Origin: Candidatus Vicinibacter affinis
Lineage (GTDB): Bacteria > Bacteroidota > Bacteroidia > Chitinophagales > Saprospiraceae
Assembly: GCA_016714365.1 (NCBI GenBank)
Contig: JADJNH010000005.1
Location: forward strand, 3,237,933-3,301,932
Direction of reading: 5' to 3'
Length of the DNA stretch: 64,000 nucleotides
The position numbers were made by a program, and so were the translations under genes. This document shows, in pieces, positions 20,708 to 28,564 of this stretch (position 1 is its first letter; the number at the start of each line of letters is the position of its first letter). The notes beneath the pieces were generated by a model. The model had not been told where the DNA came from. It did no database searches and was given only the letters and a program-made list of their open reading frames with translations.

Positions 20708-22003
20708 ATGTTAGACATTTTAAGAAGCTTGCTGGGAATATTGGTCCTGGTATTGATCTGTTACGCCCTAAGCGCCCACAGAAAAAAAATTGATTGGAAA
20801 CTGGTAGGCACAGGTTTGTTGTTACAATTTGTTTTTGCCATCCTGGTATTGAAGATACCCATTGTAAAAAAATTATTCGAAGCGCTTGCCAGTATTTTTG
20901 TCGTGTTCCTGGACTTTACAAAAGAGGGTTCCCGTTTTTTATTCGGAAAGGAAATGATAGACAATATACCCGCCTATGGATATATTTTTGCCATCCAGGT
21001 CTTACCAACTGTCCTCTTCTTCTCTGCGTTTACCTCCATGCTTTACTACCTGGGTGTTCTTCAAAAGATAGTTTACGGAATTGCCTGGGTCATGAATCGG
21101 ACGATGAGGCTTTCAGGCGCTGAGAGTCTTTCTGCGGCAGGAAATATTTTTCTGGGGCAAACGGAGGCCCCACTACTTATCAAGCCCTATATCGAGCATA
21201 TGACCCGATCAGAAGTACTCTGTGTGATGGTTGGGGGAATGGCCACCATCGCCGGAGGTGTTTTGGCTGCCTATGTAGGATTCCTGGGTGGAACGGATCC
21301 GGTCCAGCAACAAATCTATGCGACTCACTTGCTCTCTGCCTCTATCATGTCCACACCTGCTGCCCTGGTGGCATCAAAAATGCTGTTACCTGAAACAGAA
21401 CCTGAACAAATCAATTCGGAAATACACATTTCTAAAGATAAAATTGGTGCCAATCTTTTAGAAGCCATATCCAATGGAACATCCGATGGCCTTAGACTTG
21501 CAGTGAATGTGGGTGCCATGCTGATCGTATTTACGGCCTTGATTTACATGGTAAATTTTGTACTTCAAAATTCCATTGGAGAGTGGTTTGGTCTGAATGA
21601 TATGGTGAAAGAATTTACGGATGGAAAGTATACCCACTTTTCGCTGCAATTTATTTTGGGGATGATTTGTTCTCCTCTGGCGTGGTTATTGGGAGTACCA
21701 GCTGCAGATATGATGTACGCAGGTCAATTGCTTGGAGAAAAAACCATCCTGAACGAATTCTACGCCTATACTACCATGGGTAATTTTAAACTCAACGGGT
21801 TGATGAGTGAACGGGGATTGATCATTTGCACCTATGCTTTATGTGGTTTTTCAAATTTTGCTTCCATTGGGATTCAGATCGGAGGAATAGGTGCACTTGC
21901 ACCCAATCAGAAATCCACACTTGCGGAACTTGGCATCAAAGCACTTATTGGAGGGACCGTCGCTTGTTTTTTTACTGCGGCCATTGCAGGGCTTATCATT
22001 TAA
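20708..22003 (+). CDS. nupC: Concentrative nucleoside transporter (NupC/CNT family)
   Basis: A 431-residue integral membrane protein that imports nucleosides with Na+ or H+. It has many hydrophobic segments and the CNT core signature GQTEAPLLIKPYIE (about 150-165) followed by MVGGMATIAGGVLAAYVGF. A second family block lies near the end (CGFSNFASIGIQIGG), and the last helix closes the protein. The length is usual for the bacterial family. The start is set at the ATG at 20708 (MLDILRSLLG); an upstream in-frame TTG would add 12 residues with no family character. The gene is divergent from uridine kinase, which supports a salvage role. It converges on rimM with a 19-base gap and no obvious terminator between them. 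Which nucleosides it carries cannot be read from sequence. Confidence 0.92.
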   Translation: MLDILRSLLGILVLVLICYALSAHRKKIDWKLVGTGLLLQFVFAILVLKIPIVKKLFEALASIFVVFLDFTKEGSRFLFGKEMIDNIPAYGYIFAIQVLPTVLFFSAFTSMLYYLGVLQKIVYGIAWVMNRTMRLSGAESLSAAGNIFLGQTEAPLLIKPYIEHMTRSEVLCVMVGGMATIAGGVLAAYVGFLGGTDPVQQQIYATHLLSASIMSTPAALVASKMLLPETEPEQINSEIHISKDKIGANLLEAISNGTSDGLRLAVNVGAMLIVFTALIYMVNFVLQNSIGEWFGLNDMVKEFTDGKYTHFSLQFILGMICSPLAWLLGVPAADMMYAGQLLGEKTILNEFYAYTTMGNFKLNGLMSERGLIICTYALCGFSNFASIGIQIGGIGALAPNQKSTLAELGIKALIGGTVACFFTAAIAGLII

Positions 22004-22022
22004 AAAATCTTATCCAAAAAAA

Positions 22023-22541
22023 TCAAAGCTCAAGAATTCCGGTAGGCAAATTCATGTGCAACTTCTTTTTTGATTCGTCTAGCCGGGTGATAAAGTTTTC
22101 GTGTATAGGTAGCAGAATTTCCCTGTTCTGATAATTTACTTTTGCGAGAATTTGTGATGGATATTCTTCTACTGAAATGATTTTTAATTCAGTTTTTGAA
22201 ACTTCATCTACAATCGTATATCCTTCCAGTGCATGCAGTGCAGATCTAAAATGTTCCTTTTCCCGAATATTGGAGGGCAATGATTTTTCATCCAGATAAA
22301 TGGTGGCCCCTCCAATTTTTCTGGCATGCTCAGGATCGTTCACATCTTCAAATTTAATAAAAAGTCTCCCTTCATCGCGATGACTTTCAATAAAAAATGG
22401 CACCGGACATCCATCCACTTTTATAAAAACTACCCCCGCTTTAAATACATATTTTTCCAACCCTTCTGTAAGCTCCGCAAAAATTTCTCCACGAACGCCA
22501 TGCGCTTTAAAGGTCTGACCGACTGCTACAAAATTAATCAT
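22023..22541 (-). CDS. rimM: Ribosome maturation factor RimM
   Basis: A 172-residue protein with the two-domain RimM form. The N-terminal beta-barrel shows VGQTFKAHGVRGEIFAELT, the RimM hallmark GxxxxxHGxxGE. The C-terminal PRC-barrel shows HALEGYTIVDE and ending phrases around EILLPIHENFITRLDESKK. RimM binds ribosomal protein S19 and helps the 30S head mature. The start is the ATG at 22541-22539, chosen because family similarity begins at MINFVAVGQ. It lies four bases past the stop of the lipoprotein gene, so it is the last gene of the mnmA-lipoprotein-rimM operon. Confidence 0.9.
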   Translation of the reverse strand: MINFVAVGQTFKAHGVRGEIFAELTEGLEKYVFKAGVVFIKVDGCPVPFFIESHRDEGRLFIKFEDVNDPEHARKIGGATIYLDEKSLPSNIREKEHFRSALHALEGYTIVDEVSKTELKIISVEEYPSQILAKVNYQNREILLPIHENFITRLDESKKKLHMNLPTGILEL

Positions 22542-22545
22542 GTTG

Positions 22546-23310
22546 TCAATTGTGCTCGATGAGTGTTTGTCGCAGGATAAACCCACGCTCTGCCTTTTGT
22601 TTCCATCCCACAGACGGATTGTCTATACTGGTTTTCAACAACCAAAATTCACGATAGATCATGCCAACATTTTCCGCATATTTCGCTTCTGCAAAAATAT
22701 AATTGTACAAATCATTGTCGTAATTGATCTCCTCTACTTCTGCAACTTTTGGGTATGTACTTTTTCCAATTGTCACATTCTTCAACAAATTTTTATAATA
22801 ATAAGTATTCCCATTCCAGTATCTGAATGGCTCAAAGGGTTCTCCATTTATGAAAACGGAATTATTTTTTGAAATCAAGATATTTCCATCCCAGGACTTA
22901 TTCTTTTGTACCGGAAATACCAGTCGGATAAAATCCAATCCGAATTCCGTTTTACGCAACATCGAATTATTCCTGGTAATAAAACTGTTGTCAATGAGTT
23001 CCCAATTTTTGCTGCTGTCACTGCGATAAAATAAATCTATCTCATAGACCGGTTCGTTGTCTTTATTTAAAAAACTGTCCCGCACCAATTCCATGATGTA
23101 AGAACTTGAGGAATCAATTTTAACGCCGATAGTTTTAGAATAATTTATAGAATCCACCTGATAGATCCAATATTGATCAATTGAAATTGGATAATAAGCT
23201 GAACCCAATGAGTTCAAATCAAGAGGGTCTGTTTCTTCTTTACAGGAGAAAATGGCGCCCATGCAAATGCCAAAAAGTAAAAGATTTAAACTAAGGTTGA
23301 TCTTTTTCAT
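22546..23310 (-). CDS. Predicted lipoprotein, unknown function
   Basis: A 254-residue protein with a lipoprotein signal: Lys-Lys start, hydrophobic core and lipobox AIFSC with Cys at about residue 23. The mature part opens with SAYYPISIDQYWIYQVD, then runs through beta-strand-like segments rich in Asn, Tyr and Ser (YEIDLFYRSDSSKNWELID, NGNTYYYKNLLKNV) and ends ..GFILRQTLIEHN. This resembles single-domain lipoproteins found widely in Bacteroidota. It is anchored in a membrane, probably the outer one. It starts 7 bases past the mnmA stop and ends 4 bases before rimM, a tight operon. The link to tRNA and ribosome maturation is by position only. Confidence 0.85.
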   Translation of the reverse strand: MKKINLSLNLLLFGICMGAIFSCKEETDPLDLNSLGSAYYPISIDQYWIYQVDSINYSKTIGVKIDSSSSYIMELVRDSFLNKDNEPVYEIDLFYRSDSSKNWELIDNSFITRNNSMLRKTEFGLDFIRLVFPVQKNKSWDGNILISKNNSVFINGEPFEPFRYWNGNTYYYKNLLKNVTIGKSTYPKVAEVEEINYDNDLYNYIFAEAKYAENVGMIYREFWLLKTSIDNPSVGWKQKAERGFILRQTLIEHN

Positions 23311-23317
23311 TCACAAC

Positions 23318-24432
23318 TTATTGAAATTGAAGATTTGCAAATAATGAATTCCGGATAATACCTCCACAGACCACGTCATCGCCTTCATAGACCACAGCCG
23401 ACTGTCCGGGTGCAATTCCCTTAACTTTGGCATGAAAACTAACTTTTATTTTATCTTCCTCCATCAAGACATTTGAAACATGTCCGGGATCCTTATACCG
23501 CACCTTCGTCACCAGTTCTGTCTCCGGTGAAACCGAGGCATATTTTAACCAATTGATTTTACTGACCTCCATGGCAGGTCTGGAAAGCTCTTCCTCCTCA
23601 CCCAAAACAACCGTATTGCTGTCGGGAAAATATCCGTTACAAACATCGGTTTACCGAATGCCATTCCCAGGCCCTTTCGCTGACCAATCGTGTAAAATGG
23701 ATATCCTTCATGCTCTCCTAAGATTTTACCATGCTGATCTATAAATTTACCTCCACGGACCTGCGTTTCCAAACCTTCTACCCTTCTTTTCAAAAATCCG
23801 CGGTAGTCATTGTCCGGGACAAAGCAAATCTCGTAACTCTCTGCTTTTTTCGCTAAATTGTCATAACCCTGGTCATGGGCCATTTGTCTGATCTCGGTTT
23901 TAAGGAACTCGGCAAGCGGAAATTTGCTGCGTCTGAGGGCATCCTGCTCCAAACCCCAGAGGACATAAGATTGATCTTTGACCAGATCTCTGGCTTTCGA
24001 AACATAGTAACGCCCTTCCAGTTGATTGATACGGGCATAATGACCAGTCGCGATGAACTCACAATCCAGACCATCCGCACGCTTGAGCAAGGCATTCCAT
24101 TTGATGTGTGTATTGCACAGGACACACGGATTAGGAGTACGACCCGCCAGATATTCTTCCACAAAATTGTCAATCACCGCATCCCCAAACTCGTCCCTGA
24201 TATCCAGAATAAAATGGTGAAAACCCATGTCCACAGACACTTTCCGGGCATCCTGCAGAGAATCAAGCGAACAGCAACCAGTCTCCTTCTTGGAGCCTCC
24301 CGACGAACTGTAATCCCAGGTCTTCATGGTAATGCCGACCACCTCATAGCCCTGTTCATGCAGCATCATAGCAGCCACCGTGCTGTCTATGCCACCACTC
24401 ATCGCCACCAATATCTTTCCATGCTTGCTCAT
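23318..24432 (-). CDS. mnmA: tRNA-specific 2-thiouridylase MnmA, interrupted by a one-base frameshift
   Basis: Two leftward frames join into a complete 371-residue MnmA, the normal family length. The first part has the PP-loop SGGIDST (12-18), GCCSLD, the catalytic Cys pair in NPCVLCN (Cys102, Cys105), GHYARI, and the second redox Cys in YEICFVPD (Cys202). The second part (stop at 23318) has the C-terminal barrel with LSRPAMEVSKINW, KVRYKDPG and GIAPGQSAVVYEGDDVVCGG. The break falls in a short A/G run at about 23624-23630; restoring one base gives FVTDIFPDSNTVVLGEEEE. MnmA makes 2-thiouridine at position 34 of Lys, Glu and Gln tRNAs and is rarely lost, so a sequencing error is the simplest explanation. 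It heads the operon with the lipoprotein gene and rimM. A -7-like TAACTTTG lies just upstream (24453-24446). Confidence 0.88.
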
Positions 24433-24811
24433 GTCCTGTAAATCACAAAGTTAATATATTAGTAATAAAATTAATATATAAATAAGCCACAAATATTTTG
24501 CCCAATTTTTAGAAAAATTCAAGTCCGGTGTATATTTGCAATCCAATTCGGAAAACTGGTTAACGAATCAGCCGTAGAGGAACATCAAAATCCCCGTTTT
24601 TGTTGAGCTTTCACCTTCAGGATTACCGAAATAGCTACAATTTTAGTTATTTCATTTTGAAGAATGGACGAAGGGAATTTTTTTGTCATAAAACATCAAG
24701 AAGAAAATACCATCACGGTTTCTTACACCAAGGGGTATTTCTTGTGTAGCCATGGATTAATATTTTTAAAAATAATTATTAATATCCAGGCACTTAAAGT
24801 TTAAATTAAAT
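24433..24811. other. Intergenic region before the tRNA cluster
   Basis: No convincing gene is seen. An isolated -7-like element TATATTTG lies at 24531-24538 on the plus strand but lacks a partner at the proper distance. A 46-codon plus-strand frame (24664-24804) shows no family features. A small RNA starting near 24545 is possible but unsupported. Confidence 0.35.
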
Positions 24812-24872
24812 TGCGGGAGCAGCTTTGTTGGTATAGCATCCCCAACACGTTGGGGACCAAGGTCGGGAACCA
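24812..24872 (+). pseudogene. tRNA-Gly-like remnant
   Basis: The first 27 bases (GCGGGAGCAGCTTTGTTGG and the following TATAGCAT) match the acceptor and D-arm half of the tRNA-Gly gene 120 bases downstream with five differences. The following stem (CCCCAA/TTGGGG) cannot form a standard 7-base anticodon loop. There is no TTC-type T-loop and no 3' acceptor strand. A CCAAGGTCGGG stretch also echoes tRNA-Gly. It reads as a decayed or recombined tRNA copy; a separate structured element is the alternative. Confidence 0.5.
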
Positions 24873-24931
24873 CATTTTTTTACAACAATTGAATCAATGG
24901 ATTCTTTTTAAAATATTGTTTTTTTATCATT

Positions 24932-25004
<73 letters not shown>

Positions 25005-25010
25005 CATAGA

Positions 25011-25035
25011 AAATCCGCACAGCGGATTTTTTTTT
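25011..25035 (+). terminator. Intrinsic terminator between the two tRNA genes
   Basis: Stem AAATCCGC (25011-25018) with GCGGATTT (25022-25029) has a 3-nt loop and runs into nine T (25027-25035). It separates tRNA-Gly from tRNA-Leu, although the tRNA-Leu gene starts immediately after the T run. Confidence 0.8.
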
Positions 25036-25121
25036 GCCCAGGTGGTGGAATTGGTAGACACGCAGGACTTAAAATCCTGTGGGCAGTAATGTCCGTGCGG
25101 GTTCAAGTCCCGCCCCGGGTA
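25036..25121 (+). tRNA. tRNA-Leu (anticodon UAA)
   Basis: An 86-nt class II tRNA with a long variable arm. The anticodon stem CAGGA/TCCTG carries loop CTTAAAA with anticodon TAA. The T-arm is GCGGG/TTCAAGT/CCCGC (25097-25113), and the acceptor is GCCCAGG with CCCGGGT and discriminator A at 25121. The acceptor has one A-C mismatch and one G-U pair. Everything to its right looks accessory, so its 3' end is a natural candidate for an integration site. Confidence 0.95.
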
Positions 25122-25124
25122 CTA

Positions 25125-25150
25125 GGTTCGGAGAAATCCGGACCTTTTTT
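25125..25150 (+). terminator. Intrinsic terminator after tRNA-Leu
   Basis: Stem GGTTCGGA (25125-25132) with TCCGGACC (25137-25144), one G-U pair, is closed by a GAAA tetraloop and followed by six T. Confidence 0.88.
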
Positions 25151-25262
25151 ATTTCAGTTGGGTCGAACATAGGTCGAACAAATTTTCTTGCTTTTCAATA
25201 TCTTTAATTTGTTTATCAATTATAATTCGCATAAATCTTTAATTTTAAATAAAAATTAAAAG

Positions 25263-26189
25263 ATGCTGGACTTTTCCAAAGTTGATGTAAACTCCAAGTT
25301 AAAAGATACTTCCTTTTGGACTATTGGATCATTTTTTGTAATTTTAACTGGATATGTTAGTTATTTCACATATTGCGTAATAAATAATATTCCATATTCA
25401 ACACCAAACTTGTATTTGATTGTTGGCTTAGGGTTAATGAACTTAGTATATTGGGTATCCTTGTTCATTTCAATTGAAAATGGCAACGATTGGGATTCCT
25501 TAAAAACACTAATGGTTATTTCATATTTTACATATTTCACTTACTCCCCAATTACATTTATGTACATTTTAGGAATCTATTTTTTTTTACGGGCTGATGG
25601 CATCAGAAGAATTATTAATTTTAAGAAATTGCAAGAGGCAGAATTAAGAGCTGAGTCGGAACCCAAAATTTTATTTTTTGATAAATGGGATCCAGTTCTT
25701 AAAACAAGACTAAACTCTTTATTGTCATTATTAATTATTATATTGGCAGAACTTTTCGGAGGAATTAGTACAATAATTTATCTGGTTTCTAATTACTTAA
25801 TGTATGAATTGGTTTACATGTTCCGTAATAAAAAAATTGAACCGTATCAAATAGTTATTAGCACAATTCTCGTTCCTTGTATGCTCACAAAATACTTTCT
25901 AAATGAAACAAATTTTTCAATATTTGGATTGTCAAAGTCTCAAATTAACTTGACATATCAGAATGGTTTAAGAGATAATAAGCTACTTGTTTTCCAAGAC
26001 GCTACTTATTTGTATGTTAAGAATAGCATTGAAGATGATACTACGATTGCAATCTCAAGTAAAAATGTCAGCAGTTATTGTATTACTGGAGAAATAAAAT
26101 ATCCAAAACTACGTGGTATTTTAAACTCTAAAAAAAACACAGTGGGTAATATAGTAATTATTCCTGTAATTGATACTTGCCGACAATAA
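25263..26189 (+). CDS. Uncharacterised membrane protein with about five transmembrane segments
   Basis: A 308-residue protein. Hydrophobic segments lie at about 19-41, 48-71, 80-109, 148-182 and 195-209. A charged stretch (FKKLQEAELRAESEPKILFFDKWD, about 118-141) lies between the third and fourth, and a soluble beta-rich tail of about 90 residues ends the protein. The family was not recognised. It is the first gene right of tRNA-Leu and is much AT-richer than the genes left of the tRNAs, which fits acquisition by transfer. The ATG at 25263 fits the coding character. What the soluble tail does cannot be told. Confidence 0.7.
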   Translation: MLDFSKVDVNSKLKDTSFWTIGSFFVILTGYVSYFTYCVINNIPYSTPNLYLIVGLGLMNLVYWVSLFISIENGNDWDSLKTLMVISYFTYFTYSPITFMYILGIYFFLRADGIRRIINFKKLQEAELRAESEPKILFFDKWDPVLKTRLNSLLSLLIIILAELFGGISTIIYLVSNYLMYELVYMFRNKKIEPYQIVISTILVPCMLTKYFLNETNFSIFGLSKSQINLTYQNGLRDNKLLVFQDATYLYVKNSIEDDTTIAISSKNVSSYCITGEIKYPKLRGILNSKKNTVGNIVIIPVIDTCRQ

Positions 26190-26296
26190 ACTTATTATAC
26201 ATGATAAATATTTTTGTCAAGGCTCACTAAAATTAATCCAAAACCCTGATATGATATATTTTTCTTTAATATTAATATTACTTTGTAAGTTTGTCT

Positions 26297-26566
26297 ATGG
26301 AAGTTATTTGTCTTGAAGATGAAGCTTTTTATACTTTAATTGACAGGGTCGTTGCTCGAATTAAGGACAAAGAAGGCATTAAAGAGGATAGGTGGATTTC
26401 CACAGAAGAAGCCATGAACAAGCTTAGGATAAAAAGCAAAACAACCTTACAAAAACTTCGAGATGAAAGCAAAATCCGATTTTCTCAACCGGAAAAGAAA
26501 ATTATTCTTTATGACCGGAACTCTATTTACACTTATTTAGATCAAAACGCAAACAACTTATTATGA
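26297..26566 (+). CDS. Small helix-turn-helix DNA-binding protein (excisionase-like)
   Basis: An 89-residue protein. After an acidic N-terminal helix (LEDEAFYTLIDRVVARIKDK), the segment WISTEEAMNKLRIKSKTTLQ reads as the MerR/HTH_17-type winged-helix start, followed by LRDESKIRFSQPEKKIILYDR and a short C-terminal helix. This is the layout of the small excisionase-like regulators common in Bacteroidota mobile DNA. The ATG at 26297 is preferred over a TTG two codons upstream. The stop overlaps the next ATG by four bases (ATGA), so the two are translated together. A -7-like TAAGTTTG lies at 26286-26293. It may be a recombination directionality factor or repressor. Confidence 0.75.
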   Translation: MEVICLEDEAFYTLIDRVVARIKDKEGIKEDRWISTEEAMNKLRIKSKTTLQKLRDESKIRFSQPEKKIILYDRNSIYTYLDQNANNLL

Positions 26567-26787
26567 CAGAAAACAACGAAAATCAGTTTATCAGAGGTTT
26601 TAATCAAGGGTATGTCCTTGCACAATTTGAACCAGATGTACTGACCTTAATATTAAAAAATTATAAACCCATTAATTCGTATTTCTCTGGTCTGTCTTTC
26701 GGCCAGAAAGAATTTATATTAGATCAAACTTTTAACGCAATCTCTTATTTGAGAAAATCAAAGACATTAGAGAAGGATTCCAGGTAA
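26563..26787 (+). CDS. Small protein coupled to the HTH gene
   Basis: A 74-residue soluble protein whose start codon overlaps the stop of the HTH gene. It contains FIRGFNQGYVLAQFEPD and YFSGLSFGQKEFILDQT, two Gly/Phe motifs of the same kind, then a Lys-rich tail. To my knowledge such small proteins often follow an HTH partner in Bacteroidota. No catalytic motif is visible. A toxin-antitoxin or regulator/co-regulator pair is conceivable but unproven. Confidence 0.65.
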   Translation: MTENNENQFIRGFNQGYVLAQFEPDVLTLILKNYKPINSYFSGLSFGQKEFILDQTFNAISYLRKSKTLEKDSR

Positions 26788-26815
26788 ATCTAAATGAAAA
26801 TAATTTCAATTTTGT

Positions 26816-26962
26816 TTATAGCCATAAATAATTTTTATATTCCGCTCTAATTATCGTATCCGTCCAATCTACAACCGATTGCTGAAGAGACTTCCAATTA
26901 TGAGGCAATAATTCTGCGATTCGATTAATGGAATGGTTCTTTAAGCTACTTAAATAATACAT
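26816..26962 (-). pseudogene. IS66 transposase C-terminal fragment
   Basis: A 48-codon leftward frame (MYYLSSLKNHSINRIAELLP, then HNWKS) ends in ..AEYKNYLWL. The phrase NRIAELLPHNW matches the C-terminal element of IS66-type transposases (usually RIDELLPWNW). The catalytic part is absent, so this is a relic. It lies just left of the inserted IS256-type element. Confidence 0.5.
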
Positions 26963-26988
26963 GGAATCATTTCAAGATTATATTAACT

Positions 26989-28215
26989 GGATTAATAGAC
27001 AAATTTCAGGATGGAAACGTCTAGAGTCCTTACTAGGCTTAGCTTTGAGGCAATTGAAAGGTTATGAATAAAAAATGTGCTTTTACTGCTCAAGCTCAAT
27101 TGTTAGGAAAAATGGATTTAAAAATGGTAAGCAACAGTATAAATGTTATACGTGCAGAAAGAACTTCTTGGGAGGTGACCGTTTGGAAAGTGTGCGATTG
27201 TGGCATGAATATGTTGAGAGTAAACAGACTTATGCCCAGTTAGCAGTCAAATATGGATGCTCTATACGCACGATTCAGCGCAAGATTGATGCATACGTTG
27301 TTTCATTTACAGCTCCTAAGGCCAGAGAAGTCATAGTTTTAATGGATACTTCCTACTGGGGGAGGAATTTTGGAGTAATGCTCTTTAAGGATTCTATAAG
27401 CGGGGAAAATCTGCTCAAGTATTATGTAAAATATGAAACAAATGCTATATCAGCAAGGAATACATGAGCTTAAAGATAAAGGATTTTCGATTTTAGCGAT
27501 TGTTTGTGATGGGCGTAAAGGGTTAACACAATCATTCAAGGAAATTCCAATACAAATGTGCCAATTTCATCAAGCAGCTATCTTACGTAGATACCTGACA
27601 AAAAGACCAAAGTTACAATCTGCACGAGAGCATATGGAAGTGGCAGATTTAATGAAGCAAACAGATAAAGAATCATACACAGGAGTATTACAAATGTGGT
27701 TTGATAAATGGCAGTGGTTCTTAGATGAGCGCAGTACGAACTCCACTGCCGGCAAATCATTTTACACCTATAAAAGACTCCGCAGCGCAGCATGAAGCTT
27801 ACAAAATAATCTTCCTTGGCTATTTACCTGGTATGATAATATTGAAATTGGCATACCAAATACAATAAACTCAATTGACGGACATTTTTCAGATTTAAAT
27901 AACAAACTTCGCAACCACAATGGACTCTCACAAAATTGCAAACGTAAGTTTATTAATGAGTTTTTGAAGGTATGACAACCTCTAAAAATATCAATGAGCT
28001 GCGCATTAAACACAACCCATTGATTGACATTTTTGGCGGTCACTTACTTTATCCCCGGCATGTTGCTCTCCAGAAGAGCATGCTTCCGTTTCAATAAGTT
28101 TTACAAAGAAAACGAATCAAAACATGCAAACCTCATTCTAGAAAAATAAACAGCCTGAAATCTGTCTATTAGAGACCAGCATCTTTTTTTTATCCTGAAA
28201 TTTGTCTATTATTCC
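26989..28215 (+). mobile_element. IS element, IS256/Mutator superfamily (IS1249-like), 1227 bp
   Basis: The ends are 24-bp inverted repeats at 26989-27012 and 28192-28215 with one mismatch (outer bases GGATTAATAGAC versus GGAATAATAGAC). They are flanked directly by an identical 8-bp target duplication TATTAACT at 26981-26988 and 28216-28223. A second, imperfect copy of the right end sits inside at about 28153-28171. The only gene is a transposase that carries a frameshift and a stop, so the copy cannot move alone. Terminal repeats beginning GG and an 8-bp duplication suit the IS256/Mutator group. The ends and duplication are seen directly; the family name is inference. Confidence 0.85.
27075..27975 (+). 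pseudogene. Transposase with N-terminal zinc ribbon, inactivated
   Basis: Rejoined, the gene encodes about 299 residues. First is a zinc ribbon (CFYC ... CYTC, residues 2-27), then a helix-turn-helix (YAQLAVKYGCSIRTIQRKID), then a DDE-type core with VLMDTSYW (Asp91), VCDGRKG, a CQFHQ motif, and an end block NSIDGHFSDLNNKLRNHNGL. The zinc ribbon plus CxxH and the N-G-L end block resemble IS1249-type members of the IS256/Mutator superfamily. Two lesions are visible: one extra base near 27440 that shifts the frame, and TGA at 27793-27795 in the middle of an otherwise open frame (RSAA-stop-SLQNNLPW). The frame then stays open to TGA at 27973-27975. Confidence 0.8.
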
Positions 28216-28564
28216 TATTAACTCAATAAAATCTTGCTCCCAGGATAACTGCCGAAGATACTTCTCTTCCCTTCTGAAATAGTATGATAACTTCTGCTGA
28301 ATTTTGCTTCTGATTTATCTTAGATGAGATGTTCTCAAATTGACCCGACAATTTTCTGGACGCCTGACAGTACTTTCACTTCCTGTCATAATATTAAGTC
28401 AAAGACATATTCTTCCCAGTTAAGTATCCTTTCAAACTCACATTGTAATTCTTATAGCTCACCTGCAATTTCTTAAATCCTTCCTTAGTCATGCTTTTTT
28501 GCACTAACCTCTTATCCATAGTGACCACTAGCAATTGGTACTTAGTAGGACGGATACATTAATT
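28216..28564. other. Relic sequence between the IS and the propeller gene
   Basis: No intact gene is seen. On the minus strand short coding-like pieces appear: about 28320-28215 reads IRSKIQQKLSYYFRREEKYL in one frame, and 28519-28394 reads MDKRLVQKSMTKEGFKKLQ in a 41-codon frame. These look like pieces of an older element into which the IS inserted. Families were not recognised. Confidence 0.4.

Noticed and set aside
24664..24804. 46-codon plus-strand frame before the tRNA cluster
   Set aside because: Short, with no family features; composition is like the surrounding noncoding DNA.
25160..25240. 27-codon leftward frame (MRIIIDKQIKDIEKQ ... CSTQLK) just right of tRNA-Leu, considered as an integrase tail
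   Set aside because: A stop precedes it closely and there is no tyrosine-recombinase motif; too short to support.
27570..28043. Several minus-strand frames opposite the transposase
   Set aside because: They are shadows of the plus-strand transposase, which has zinc-ribbon and DDE-type motifs and fixed IS ends.
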